Shown here piece by piece: positions 8,438-17,449 of a stretch of 64,000 nucleotides of DNA. Numbering within the stretch: the stretch's first letter is position 1; every line of letters begins with the position of its first letter. The notes beneath the pieces were generated by a model. That model had not been told where the DNA came from, searched no databases, and was given only the letters and a program-made list of their open reading frames with translations. The stretch comes from Actinomycetota bacterium (GTDB lineage: Bacteria > Actinomycetota > Geothermincolia > Geothermincolales > RBG-13-55-18), in NCBI GenBank assembly GCA_014360645.1, contig JACIXD010000015.1, positions 43,192 to 107,191 on the forward strand, given 5' to 3'. The position numbers and the translations under genes are program-made.

Positions 8438-9637
8438 CTACACCACCTCCCCCAGCCCGGAAGCCAGCACCTCGTAGATGTCGTACACCGGCAGGCCGCC
8501 CGTGGTCGCGAAGTGGTCCTCGCAATGCGGGCAGGCGGTGACCAAGGCCTCGGCTCCCACCGCCCGCGCTTCCTCCATGCGCTCGGATGCCGTCCAGGAC
8601 GCCAGCTCGGGTCTGGCGGCGCGTACCCCACCGCCGGCGCCGCAACACCAGGAGTTCTCGCGGTTACGCTGGAACTCCAGCAGCTCCAGTCCCGGCACCG
8701 CCGCCAGCAGACGGCGCGGCTGCTCGTAGATCTCGCACCACCTGCCGAGCATGCAGGGATCGTGGTAGGCGGCCCTGAGGGCGCTCTCGCCCTGGAAGCG
8801 CAGGGCCTTCTTCTTGAGCGCCCTGGCGAGGATCTCCGCGGGATGCACCACCTCCAGGTCCATGGCCTTGCCGTATTCGTCACGCAGGACCTGCAGGCAG
8901 TGGGGGCAGGGGGCGATGATGCGCGAGGCGCCGGTGGAGCGGAAGAGGTCGATATTCTCCAGGGCGCGCTCCTCGAAGCCGTCGCGGTCTCCCAGGGCGA
9001 GGTTGAAGCTGCGGCAGCAGGGCTCGGCATCCCCCAGCACCCCGATATCCAGTCCCGCCGCCCTCAGCAGCCTGACCAGGGAAGCGAGCCTCCCGCGCAT
9101 CCTCTCGTCGGAGGCGTAGGCGCAGCCCACGAAGAGCAGGTTCTCGGCCTTTTCCCGGCTGAGGTCCTTGACCCCGAGTTCCCGTGCCGCCTCGCCCTTG
9201 AAACCTTTCTCCAGCCCCATGGGGTTGTCCCTGTCGGCGGTGGAATCGAGCATGGCGCGGTGACCCTCCAGGAGGCCCCACCCCTCCTCCACCGCCTTCT
9301 CCCGCATGAGCTGGATGATGCGCGTGGTGTGCAGGCCCTTGAGAGGGAAGCACATCTCCTGGCAGAGCCCGCAGAGGTTGCAGGAATAGATGATCTCCGC
9401 CGTCTTGGGGGTGGGTTCGAACTCCAGATTGGTGATGGCCCTGGCGATCTCCATCATCCCCGCGGCGTAGTAGGACTCGAAGCGGTAACGGGTGCCGCAG
9501 GGACAGTTGTAGGAGAAGCGCGCGCTCTCGAACACCTGCACGTTCATGGACTGGCACATCTTGCACTTGCCGCATACCCAGTAATCGTCACGGTAGTCGG
9601 TGAGCTTCTCCCTTTTCCTGGTAAGCCCGCGTTCCAT
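8438..9637 (-). CDS. CCG-domain Fe-S oxidoreductase (GlcF/HdrD-like)
   Basis: A 399-aa protein. The N-terminus has WVCGKCKMC and CPCGTRYRF cysteine clusters, then a 4Fe-4S motif CNLCGLCQEMC around residue 90. The C-terminal half has two CCG-type domains: GDAEPCCRSFN with CPHC, and NSWCCGAGGG with CPHC. This is the layout of glycolate-oxidase GlcF and heterodisulfide-reductase HdrD subunits, which bind non-cubane clusters and accept electrons from FAD-linked oxidases. It is encoded between two such oxidases with 3-base and 0-base spacing, so a three-subunit membrane-associated dehydrogenase is a fair inference. The extra N-terminal cysteines are not part of standard GlcF. Confidence 0.88.
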   Translation of the reverse strand: MERGLTRKREKLTDYRDDYWVCGKCKMCQSMNVQVFESARFSYNCPCGTRYRFESYYAAGMMEIARAITNLEFEPTPKTAEIIYSCNLCGLCQEMCFPLKGLHTTRIIQLMREKAVEEGWGLLEGHRAMLDSTADRDNPMGLEKGFKGEAARELGVKDLSREKAENLLFVGCAYASDERMRGRLASLVRLLRAAGLDIGVLGDAEPCCRSFNLALGDRDGFEERALENIDLFRSTGASRIIAPCPHCLQVLRDEYGKAMDLEVVHPAEILARALKKKALRFQGESALRAAYHDPCMLGRWCEIYEQPRRLLAAVPGLELLEFQRNRENSWCCGAGGGVRAARPELASWTASERMEEARAVGAEALVTACPHCEDHFATTGGLPVYDIYEVLASGLGEVV

Positions 9638-9640
9638 GTC

Positions 9641-11011
9641 CTACACCCCCTCCATGAGCTGCCCGGGATTGAGCAGGCCCTTCGGGTCCAGGACCCGCTT
9701 GAGGTTCTTGATCATGCGGATGTTCTCGGGGTCCATGCGGGAATAGACCAGCTCCGCCACCTCGCCACGGGGACGGTTGACGTGCGCTCCCCGGTCGAGG
9801 ACGGTCCGGTAGGCACGCAGCCAGGCCTCGCGCGCCCCGCCGTCCCCCTCCGGGTGGTGGATGTCCGTCTCGCAGTAGAAGGCGGCGCCGTAATAGGAGG
9901 GGATGGCCACCCTCCCCAGAGGATACCCGGGCGCCTCCCCTTCCACCGCCGCGAACAGGCCCGCCACCTTGCCCGCGAAGGTGAAGTAGTCCACCGCCGT
10001 CACCTCGCCGCGGTAGTAGGCGCGCTCGGACAGGTACCACGGCCACTCGAACTTCTCCCGCATGCGGCGCGCCAGCTCCGCGTCTCCCTCCCTGCCCCCG
10101 CAGGAGAGCGCCATCCCGCGCGTCTGGCGGTCCCATATCTCCACCAGGGAGGGGTGGTTGTCGAAGCCGAAGACCACGCTCCAGGGCGGCAGCTCCCCCG
10201 CCAAGGAGTCCGCCTCCCCGGCGCTCTCCGAGAGCAGCACGGAGAGGTAGCGGCGGTCAGCGACCACGCACTCGAAGACCTGGTCGTGGCGGGAGGCGAG
10301 ACGCGCCGCCCTCACCGCCGCCTCCGCGTCCTCGAAGGCGTAGACGGTGACCCTGCGCTCCTCCCAGCGCTTGTAGATCCACGCCTTCATGGCATAGGGT
10401 ATGCCGAAGATGTCCTCGCTGGCATGGAAGAGATTGGAATACATCGGCCCCAGGTCCTCTCGGAACTCCGAGTGGCCGTCGGGAGTGTACTGGTCGGTGC
10501 CGCTCATCCACAATCGCCCGTCGGCCAGGATGGCGTGGAAGGTGGTGAACTGGTAGGGCCGGGTGGCGCCGTTGGCCAGGATGACGTCGCGGTCCAGGTA
10601 AGAGCGCACGATGGAGGAGGAGGTGGCCGCCGCGGGCATGAGGATACGGAGGCCGCGGGCGTCCAGCTCTCTTTTCAGGCCCTCGAAGGTGACGCCGTAT
10701 TCCACGAAGGCCAGCAGGTTGGGCTCGTCGATGCGCACGATGCGGTCCATTCCCCTCAAGTCGATGAGCACCCCGCCGGACTCCGCCACCGCGGGGTCCA
10801 CGAAGCCGCGCCGGTAGGTGAAGATGGGGATGCCGTTCTCGTAGGCGCAGGAGGCGATGTCCGCCAGCTCCAGGCTGTCCCGCGGTAGAGCGAGTACCAG
10901 GTCCAGCCGCGGCGGCGGCGGCCGGAAGTAGTCCTTGAGGGCGTCCGTCCCTTCCCGAATCGCCCCCGGGCCCGCGGCATCCCTGAGTCTTTCTCTGGTC
11001 CTGACGCTCAT
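9641..11011 (-). CDS. FAD-linked oxidase (GlcD-like), second paralogue
   Basis: A 456-aa PCMH-type flavoprotein. It carries DLVLALPRDSLELADIASCA, IFTYRRGF in place of the usual G-x-G-T motif, and the C-terminal LKRVLDPKGLLNPGQLMEG, a hallmark of GlcD/D-lactate dehydrogenase proteins. The central 'glycine-rich plus SLG' part is diverged (ILMPAAATSSSIVRSYLDRD), so FAD binding may be weaker or altered. It lies three bases upstream of the CCG protein. Having two FAD oxidases around one Fe-S protein recalls the GlcD-GlcE-GlcF arrangement, with this protein in the GlcE-like place. Confidence 0.8.
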   Translation of the reverse strand: MSVRTRERLRDAAGPGAIREGTDALKDYFRPPPPRLDLVLALPRDSLELADIASCAYENGIPIFTYRRGFVDPAVAESGGVLIDLRGMDRIVRIDEPNLLAFVEYGVTFEGLKRELDARGLRILMPAAATSSSIVRSYLDRDVILANGATRPYQFTTFHAILADGRLWMSGTDQYTPDGHSEFREDLGPMYSNLFHASEDIFGIPYAMKAWIYKRWEERRVTVYAFEDAEAAVRAARLASRHDQVFECVVADRRYLSVLLSESAGEADSLAGELPPWSVVFGFDNHPSLVEIWDRQTRGMALSCGGREGDAELARRMREKFEWPWYLSERAYYRGEVTAVDYFTFAGKVAGLFAAVEGEAPGYPLGRVAIPSYYGAAFYCETDIHHPEGDGGAREAWLRAYRTVLDRGAHVNRPRGEVAELVYSRMDPENIRMIKNLKRVLDPKGLLNPGQLMEGV

Positions 11012-11273
11012 CCTTCCACCTCCCCTGATCCCAGGGCGCTTCCCTTTCGCCCTGACCCTTGCACTCTCCTAAACCGGCGCCAATACTCCTCTTCTCCCGA
11101 GGGCGCCCCTCGCGGTCCCGGCGCGCGCTTGACGCGCCTCTCTCCGGCATGGACCGGGGAAACGCCGCACCACTCCCTTCCGCGCCCCTCTCCCCGTTTC
11201 AAGGCTCGGAGAGAGCGAGGCGCGCCCGTCCCCTCCCATCGCGCCCGCTCCGCAAGACATGCGTCCTCTCTCC

Positions 11274-12692
11274 TTATCCGCACCGCGCACGTTCCCCTCC
11301 CGCCCGCGCCCGGCGCATACCGTAGCGGGCCAGGGCCCAGGCGGCCCCCACACACCGCTCCACGGTGTCGTACACCGGCACCCCGATATCCTCCAGGGAA
11401 GTGAACCAGCGGCGGCGGTCCTCCTCCGAAGCCCCGAGGATGCAGGCCAGCAGCGGCTTTTGCGGGTGCTCCTCCCTGATCTCCGCCAGCAGGGCCGCGG
11501 CGTCGAACTCCGACTCCGGCACCAGGGTGAAAACCGCCATGAGCATGTGCATGTCCTTTTCCGAGGCAAAGGCGCGGAGGATCACGCGGTAGGCGTCCTC
11601 CACCGTGCCCTGCAGGGTCGCGGCCCAGATGTCCATGGGGTTGCCGAGGCGCACCCACGGCGGCAGACCCTCTCCCGCCAGGCGTTCCGCCCGCGGCGAG
11701 GGCGGAGGGAGGGGCAGCCCCCGGCGCTGGCAGGCGTCGGCCACCAGCACCGTGCCCGCGCCGGTGATGGAGACCACCCCCAGGTTGGGTCCGGCGGGAA
11801 CCGGACAGTAGGAGAGGGCCTTGGCCGCGTCGAAGAGGCCCTCGATGCCCTCCACCGCAATCACCCCCGCCTGGGCCAGCGCCCCTCGCAGCACCGCTTC
11901 CTCTCCGGCCAGGGTGCCGGTATGACTGGCGGCCATCCTGCTCCCCAGCTCGCTCCCGCCGCCTTTGAGCATGAGCACGGGCTTGGTGAGCGTGACCTCC
12001 GACGCCAGTTCCAGGAATTCCCTGCCCCTCTGGATCCCCTCCGAGTAAACGGCGATGACCCCGGTGGAGGCGTCGTCCCGGAGGTAGGCGAGCACGTCCA
12101 CCTCGTCCACGTCCGCCTTGTTGCCCAGGCAGGCCACCTTGGAGATCCCGAAACGCTGGGTGGAGCTCACCCAGCGCGCGAACCCGCCCGCGAAGAGCCC
12201 GGTCTGGGCGACGATGGAGATGTCTCCCGCCCGCAGGGGGTCCAGGGACATGAGGGAGGTGACGAAACCGGAGGAGGTGGAGATGGTCCCCACGCTGTTG
12301 GGGCCCATCATGCGCATGCCGCGCTCGCGCACCGCGCGCTTAAGGCGCCTCTGCATCTCCGCCCCCTCGGCCCCCGCGTCGGAATACCCCGCCGCGCAGA
12401 CGATCACCCTCCTCACCCCGGCGTCGGCGCAGTCCCGGACGAAGGGGAGCATGTGGTCCCGGGGGAGCACCCCCACCGCCACCTCCACCGGCTCTCCGAT
12501 GTCTCGCAGGGAGGGGAACGCGGGCACCCCTAAGATCTCCCCGGCCCGGGGATGGATGGCGTAGATGCGCCCGCGGTAGCCGAAGCGCAGCAGGTTGGAC
12601 AGGGTCACGTTCCCGAGCTTGGCGGTCGAGCTGGAAGCCCCGGCCACGGCCACGCTCGCCGGGTTGAAGAAAGGCTCCATGTCCTGTACCAC
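11274..12692 (-). CDS. NDP-forming acyl-CoA synthetase alpha-subunit-like protein
   Basis: A 472-aa protein with a CoA-binding domain at the start (FFNPASVAVAGASSSTAKLG, then GRIYAIHPRAGEILGVPAF) followed by succinyl-CoA-ligase-like flavodoxin domains. The active-site His that carries phosphate is visible in SHTGTLAG. Members convert acyl-CoA plus ADP and Pi to acid plus ATP, or the reverse. The ATP-grasp beta part is missing and no beta gene is adjacent, so it either partners with a distant gene or acts in regulation. The 262 bases before the FAD oxidase hold no gene. It may head the redox operon that runs down to 4910. Confidence 0.82.
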   Translation of the reverse strand: MVQDMEPFFNPASVAVAGASSSTAKLGNVTLSNLLRFGYRGRIYAIHPRAGEILGVPAFPSLRDIGEPVEVAVGVLPRDHMLPFVRDCADAGVRRVIVCAAGYSDAGAEGAEMQRRLKRAVRERGMRMMGPNSVGTISTSSGFVTSLMSLDPLRAGDISIVAQTGLFAGGFARWVSSTQRFGISKVACLGNKADVDEVDVLAYLRDDASTGVIAVYSEGIQRGREFLELASEVTLTKPVLMLKGGGSELGSRMAASHTGTLAGEEAVLRGALAQAGVIAVEGIEGLFDAAKALSYCPVPAGPNLGVVSITGAGTVLVADACQRRGLPLPPPSPRAERLAGEGLPPWVRLGNPMDIWAATLQGTVEDAYRVILRAFASEKDMHMLMAVFTLVPESEFDAAALLAEIREEHPQKPLLACILGASEEDRRRWFTSLEDIGVPVYDTVERCVGAAWALARYGMRRARAGGERARCG

Positions 12693-12879
12693 CGTGATCC
12701 CCCCTGCCGGGACCGCGTCGTGGTCCCGTGTCCTCCGTGCATGCCCGCGTCTCCGGGCCCCTCTCGCTCTCTCCCTGCGCGGGAGAGCGGCGCTACATGT
12801 TTCCGTTTCCAGCGTCTTCCGCTCTTTCTACGGCGCCGCTTTCGATCCCCTCGCGGGCGCGAGCGGCGCCGCGCGGAGA

Positions 12880-13029
12880 TCAGACGAAATAGCGGAAGGG
12901 CATCTTGGGCAGCTGGGTGAGCAGGAGCTTGGCGTAACGCCAGTCGGAGGGCTCCGTGGTCGCGGCCAGCCATGCCGCCAGCCCGCCCGCGATCCCCAAC
13001 GCGATCACCGCTTTCGTCCCCGCCTTCAT
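12880..13029 (-). CDS. Small membrane protein, diverged LLxQLPxMPxRYF family (49 aa)
   Basis: A 49-aa reading frame, too short for routine calling. It has ATG at 13029 with a GGGAGGCGAGG ribosome site directly upstream, and stop TGA at 12880. The sequence is one hydrophobic helix (AVIALGIAGGLAAWLAA), then EPSDWRYAKLLLTQLPKMP and a terminal FRYFV. The ending aligns with the small proteins at 4910 and 48165: LLxQ, P, two residues, P, x, R-Y-aromatic. It lies 78 bases after the phytoene-desaturase-like gene at 13108, as the other two do. Shared position and motif support a real gene; function is unknown. Confidence 0.7.
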   Translation of the reverse strand: MKAGTKAVIALGIAGGLAAWLAATTEPSDWRYAKLLLTQLPKMPFRYFV

Positions 13030-13107
13030 CCTCGCCTCCCGTCTTCAGGGTATTCCGTCCGCCACCTATCCGCCGTAAATCCGCGTGCTTGCCCCGCGCC
13101 CCTCCCC

Positions 13108-14625
13108 TCAGGCGTTGTCCCTCACGATGAGGCCGCCGGTGATGATCCCCCCCGCCACCACCGCGGGCACCCCTCCGCCGGGATGGGTGGAGGCTCCCGC
13201 CAAATAGAGGTTCTTGATGCACTTGGAGCGGTTGGCGGGACGGAACACCGCCATGTGGCTCAAGTCGGTCTGGATGCCGTAAACGGCTCCGCCCGGATGC
13301 AGGAGCATGCGCTCGAGGTCCTTGGGCGTCGCCATGTCCCGATAGACCACGTGCTCGGAGAGGTCCGGGATGATATAGCGCTCGATGGTGGCGATGGCCT
13401 CGTCTATGTACCTCTCCTTGTAGCGGTCCCAGTCGTTGCCCGCCAGGTTGTAGGGAGCCAGCCCCATGTGGGTCAGCACGTGCTTTCCCGGGGGGGCCAG
13501 CGAGGAGTCGATCTTGGAGGCCCAGGAGATGAGGCCCATCACCTCCACGCGCCCGTCCTTCTCGTAAAGCCTGCCCTTGAGGTAATAATCGCTCCAGTAG
13601 TCGTTCATCACCTTGGGGTCGGTCAGGGTCAGGGTGTGGTGGGCGTTGAGGGGCGGTTCGTAATCTATTCCCAGGTAGATCATGGGGCAGGGCATGGAGA
13701 GGACCAGCGAGCGCACCCCTCTCCAGACGTGCCAGGGGAGGTGCTCCCTCCCGATCATCTCCTCGTAGAGCTTCTTGGCGTTGATGGCCCCCACCACGTT
13801 GCGGGCGGTGATCTCGGTGCCGTCCCACAGCTCCACTCCCACGGCCCGGCGGTTCTCCACCATCACCCGCACCGCGCGGGCGTCGAAGCGCGTCTCGCCC
13901 CCCAGGTCCTCGAAGGCCTGCTGGATGCCGGCGGGGATGCGTATCATGCCTCCCTCGGGGTAATAGATGCCCTCGTGCTCCAGGAGCCCCACGATGGCAT
14001 ACAGCCCGGCACACATGTCCGGCGGCAGGCCGGCGTAGAAGGATTGGAAGGCCATGGAAGCAAGCACGTCGGAGTTCTTGAAATATCTGGCAACTATCTT
14101 CTGGTGGGTGGTCACGAACATGGGGAGCACCGAGATCATCTGGGGATATTTGACGATAAGCCTGATGGTGTCCATGAACCCCAGGGAAGGCGCGTAGAAG
14201 AAGTTGTCCACCAGCCCCTTGATCTTGGGCGTGTAGTCCTCAGCGAACTTCAGGAAAGCCCGGGCGTCCTCGGGGGAGAACTCCGCGATCACCCGCGCCG
14301 TGCCCTCCACCGAGGTGGGATAGGCGAAGCGCACCCCCCGGGTGTTGTCGCAGTAGTCGTAGATGGGGTCCACGGGGATGAGGGGGATGTATCTCTCCCG
14401 GGGCAGCTCCAGGCGCTTGAAGAGCTCGTCGAAGGCGCGGGTGACCTCCACCACGCTCGCCCCCACGTCGAAATGGAAGCCCTCCGCCTCGTAGGTGGAG
14501 CAGCAGCCGCCGATGCGCTGCGACTGCTCGAGCACCAGGGTCTTCATCCCCGCCTTCTGACAGAGGGCTGCCGCCGAGAGACCGCCGATCCCCCCGCCTA
14601 TGACCACCACGTCGTAATCGCTCAT
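13108..14625 (-). CDS. Phytoene-desaturase-like FAD oxidoreductase, copy 2
   Basis: A 505-aa CrtI-like flavoprotein. It has the N-terminal dinucleotide motif VVVIGGGIGGLSAAAL, the ribose-binding Glu in LVLEQSQRIGGCCST, and the C-terminal FAD motif NLYLAGASTHPGGGVPAVVA. Sequence drift is larger than between the copies at 5147, 46640 and 48410, and its associated small protein is also more diverged, suggesting they evolved as a pair. It has its own AT-rich promoter (14671-14699) and so is a separate transcription unit from the molybdenum locus upstream. Substrate unknown. Confidence 0.85.
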   Translation of the reverse strand: MSDYDVVVIGGGIGGLSAAALCQKAGMKTLVLEQSQRIGGCCSTYEAEGFHFDVGASVVEVTRAFDELFKRLELPRERYIPLIPVDPIYDYCDNTRGVRFAYPTSVEGTARVIAEFSPEDARAFLKFAEDYTPKIKGLVDNFFYAPSLGFMDTIRLIVKYPQMISVLPMFVTTHQKIVARYFKNSDVLASMAFQSFYAGLPPDMCAGLYAIVGLLEHEGIYYPEGGMIRIPAGIQQAFEDLGGETRFDARAVRVMVENRRAVGVELWDGTEITARNVVGAINAKKLYEEMIGREHLPWHVWRGVRSLVLSMPCPMIYLGIDYEPPLNAHHTLTLTDPKVMNDYWSDYYLKGRLYEKDGRVEVMGLISWASKIDSSLAPPGKHVLTHMGLAPYNLAGNDWDRYKERYIDEAIATIERYIIPDLSEHVVYRDMATPKDLERMLLHPGGAVYGIQTDLSHMAVFRPANRSKCIKNLYLAGASTHPGGGVPAVVAGGIITGGLIVRDNA

Positions 14626-14670
14626 GGCGCTTACCCCCTGTACAGCTAGTGATTCTGACTTGTGAATATT

Positions 14671-14699
14671 ATATTACTATCTATTTTTATGAATATCAA
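14671..14699 (-). promoter_or_regulatory. Sigma-70-type promoter of the flavoprotein gene at 13108
   Basis: On the minus strand TTGATA (14694-14699), a 17-base spacer and TAATAT (14671-14676) form a good housekeeping promoter. It lies in an AT-rich island of about 60 bases that stands out from the GC-rich surroundings, about 45 bases upstream of the ATG at 14625. Confidence 0.6.
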
Positions 14700-14918
14700 G
14701 CTCGTCATCGCAGCGGGGCGTAGGGGAGGGGCGGGAGTGGGAAGAGATGGGAAGGACCTCCTTTCCGCGCGCCCCACCATCGAGGCGTGGAAACCGGGGG
14801 AGCAGCCGGGGGCGGGCCGACCCCAGACGGCAGGTGGCGATGAGGAGGCGGGCGCTGCCGCGCGCCGTCCGCCGGACTCGAGGAGTCCCGCGCCGACGCC
14901 TTCCGGCGCGGCCGGGGT

Positions 14919-16124
14919 TCAGCGCAGCATCTCTATCTCCACCTCGGCGCCGGGCTCCAGGCGGCCGACGTCCTCGGGAAGCACGGCAAGGGCGTTGCCG
15001 AGCACCATGGAGCGCAGGATGCCGCTGCCCTGGGGGCCGGTGGGGCGGACATGGTAGCGGCCGTCGCGCCAATCCGCGATCACGCGTATGAACTCCGTGC
15101 GTCCCTCTCTGCGCCCCATGGGGGCGTCGAGGACCGCGGTGACGCGGGGTCGGAAGAGCTCGCGGCGCCCCATCATCTTGAGGAGCGCGGGGCGCACGAA
15201 CTGCTCGAAGGAGACCATCACCGAGACGGGGTTCCCGGGCAGGCCGAAGAGGGGCTTGCCGCCTATGTGGCCGAAGGCCTGGGGCTTGCCGGGGCGCATG
15301 GCCACCTTCCAGAAGTTCATCTCCCCCAGCTTTCCCAGCACCTCCTTGACCATGTCGTAGTCGCCCACCGAGACCCCTCCGCTGGTGACGAAGAGGTCCA
15401 CCCTTTCCAGGTTGTCGAGGATGGTCCGCTCCAGGAGGGCGGCGTCGTCCCGCACCACGCCCAGGCGCAGGGGCTCCGCCCCCGCCTCGCGCACCATGCC
15501 GAAGAGGGTGTAGCTGTTGGAGTCGCGGATCTTCCCCGGCGCCAGCTCCTCCTCCACTCCCACCAGCTCGTCGCCGGTGGAGATGATCCCCACCCTGGCG
15601 CGGCGGAAACACCGGGGGCGGGCGTATCCCAGGCTGGAAAGCATCCCCAGTTCCGCGGGCCCGATAGGCGTCCCCGGTGCCAGCACCGTCTCGCCCTTCC
15701 TCACGTCCTCTCCCGCCCGGCGCACGTTGGACCCCCGAGCCACCGCCTTCAGGACCAGCACGCTCCCCTCCCCGGCGCGGGTCTGCTCCACGGGGACCAC
15801 GGCGTCGCACCCCTCCGGCACCGGCGCTCCGGTCATGATGCGCAGGGCCTGTCCCCGCTCCAGGGCCACCCGGGGCGCGTACCCCGCAGCCAGGTCGCCC
15901 AACACCACCAGCTCCACGGGGCTCTCCTCCGAGGCGCCGGCCACGTCCTCCGACCTCACCGCGTAGCCGTCCATGGCCGAGTTGTCGAAGGGGGGGATGT
16001 CATGCCGCGCCACCGCCTCCTCCGCCAGGGTGAGCCCCAGCGCTTCGAGGAGAGGCGTCTCCGCCGTCTCCAGCGTCCCCACCGCCTCCAGCACCTTCTC
16101 CCTCGCCTCTTCCACCCTCAACAT
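14919..16124 (-). CDS. moeA: Molybdopterin molybdenumtransferase MoeA
   Basis: A 401-aa protein of normal MoeA length when started at the ATG at 16124 (MLRVEEAREKVLEAV), which has a GGGAGG site nine bases upstream; an upstream in-frame ATG would add 56 residues without family character. Domain markers: PPFDNSAMDGYAV (N-terminal), the MoCF domain with STGDELVG, TSGGVSVGDYDMV and GLPGNPVSVMVSFEQF, and the C-terminal beta domain. MoeA inserts molybdate or tungstate into adenylylated molybdopterin. It is downstream of a tungstate ABC transporter in the same direction, so the likely product is a tungsten or molybdenum cofactor. Confidence 0.95.
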   Translation of the reverse strand: MLRVEEAREKVLEAVGTLETAETPLLEALGLTLAEEAVARHDIPPFDNSAMDGYAVRSEDVAGASEESPVELVVLGDLAAGYAPRVALERGQALRIMTGAPVPEGCDAVVPVEQTRAGEGSVLVLKAVARGSNVRRAGEDVRKGETVLAPGTPIGPAELGMLSSLGYARPRCFRRARVGIISTGDELVGVEEELAPGKIRDSNSYTLFGMVREAGAEPLRLGVVRDDAALLERTILDNLERVDLFVTSGGVSVGDYDMVKEVLGKLGEMNFWKVAMRPGKPQAFGHIGGKPLFGLPGNPVSVMVSFEQFVRPALLKMMGRRELFRPRVTAVLDAPMGRREGRTEFIRVIADWRDGRYHVRPTGPQGSGILRSMVLGNALAVLPEDVGRLEPGAEVEIEMLR

Positions 16125-16402
16125 CCCCAACGACCTCCCGTGCTTACCGGGAAGCGCCGCTGCGCCTCCGTGTTCCAAAGGTATCCCGAAAACGGCTTCC
16201 GGCCCAACCCGTCCCCGCGGACAGGCGCCGCCGCGCCGCGACCCACCGTACTCATCCCGCCCGGAAGACGCCCTCCCCGCCGCGCGCCGCATGCGGGCCG
16301 CGGCGCGTATGCCATATTCTGGTAAACATTCGCGGACCGCCGCCGCCTCCCGCGTCTCCGGTCACCGCGCGGGCGCGGCGTTTCCGCACCTGCGCCGACA
16401 CC

Positions 16403-17233
16403 TCACTGTGTCGGAGGCCTCCAGGGACCCGTCCCCAGATGTCCCTGCCCCGCCTCCGAGAGCAGGTAGGAGATGAACTCCAGCGCGCCGGCCACGTCGG
16501 TATCGGGGTAGGTGAGGGTGCTCACCACCATGGCGTGATAGGAGTCCTCCAGGTCCTCTCCCCCTTCCCTGACCACCTCCAGGCCTAGCTCTCCCGCCAG
16601 CCTCTCGAAGGCATGGCGCATGGTGAGGGCATACGCCCTCTCCGCCGCCGCCTCCCGCAGGGCTCCCTCCTCGCTCTCCATGGAGCGCCGCAGCCAGTCT
16701 CCCGCCTCCTCCAACCCCGCCAGGGACCATAGGCCGCCGGCCTTGATGGCGGCGCCGGACCCGTCCACGCGGAGCACGAAGGGTTGCCCCGCCTCCGCTA
16801 TCCTCCTCAGGGCTCCGGGGATCCCGTCCGCCTCCCGGGCGCCCGCGGGATCTCCGGGCGGCCCCACCAGCATGTATTCTCCCCGCATGACCTCCTGCCT
16901 GTCCGTCACGTAGCCCGACCTCTCCAGGCTCTCCTCGTCGTGGGATACATGGGTGAGGATGAGGTCGCACTCGCCGTGGCGCGCCATGTCGCACACCCGG
17001 TCGTCGGTGTCCGTGACCACCTCCACCGCGCGCCCGCTCCGGCGCTGGAAATCGCTCGCCCATGCCTCGAGGAGCCCGCTCCCCTCCAGGTCGCTGGTGG
17101 CCGCCAGCACCAGGGGAGGCCTTCCCTCCGACCCGCAGCCCGGTAAAGCGCAGAACAGCAGGGCGCAGAGGAGCACGGCCGCGGAAGCGCCGATCCCACG
17201 CCGTGACAACGATATCTTCGCCATGGGGTACAT
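16403..17233 (-). CDS. Tungstate/molybdate-type substrate-binding lipoprotein (TupA-like paralogue)
   Basis: A 276-aa protein starting at 17233 or 17224. It has a lipoprotein signal (LLCALLFCALPGCGSE, lipidated Cys in LPGC) and an anion-binding PBP fold: VLAATSDLEGSGLLEAWASD corresponds to the TTTSTQDSGLLD region of TupA but with changed ligand residues (ATSDLEGS). It lies about 220 bases after the ABC ATPase, in the same direction. Because a canonical TupA is encoded first in the same cluster, this may bind a related oxyanion or act as a second receptor. GC-rich open sequence upstream would add 59 residues without a signal and was not used. Confidence 0.75.
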   Translation of the reverse strand: MYPMAKISLSRRGIGASAAVLLCALLFCALPGCGSEGRPPLVLAATSDLEGSGLLEAWASDFQRRSGRAVEVVTDTDDRVCDMARHGECDLILTHVSHDEESLERSGYVTDRQEVMRGEYMLVGPPGDPAGAREADGIPGALRRIAEAGQPFVLRVDGSGAAIKAGGLWSLAGLEEAGDWLRRSMESEEGALREAAAERAYALTMRHAFERLAGELGLEVVREGGEDLEDSYHAMVVSTLTYPDTDVAGALEFISYLLSEAGQGHLGTGPWRPPTQ

Positions 17234-17449
17234 TCTACACCAGGCGGCCGCCCCGCCTCGACGCACGCAGCCGGCGCCGCCGCCGCGCCGCGGACCGTGC
17301 CGTACATCTCCCTTCAGGGAAGAACGTCCATGCCGTCGAGGAGCCCGATGGACGGAGCGTTTCACGCCGGGCACCGCATCCCGGCGGGAGAAAACGCCGC
17401 GCCGCGGCAAAGGGCGACGGGGGGCGGTAACGCGCCGGGCACCGCCATC

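Noticed and set aside
5096..10888. 1930-codon open frame on the plus strand
   Set aside because: It runs antisense to five well-supported minus-strand genes, has His/Gly/Ala-rich composition and no family features; it is a by-product of high GC codon use.
12595..14649. Long plus-strand frame across a flavoprotein gene
   Set aside because: Antisense to the CrtI-like gene at 13108 and the microprotein; no domain and no ribosome site.
16125..16402. Moco riboswitch upstream of moeA
   Set aside because: Some similar GC-rich pieces exist, but the GCCGA-AGGGTGC and TTGGAAAGG blocks are absent.
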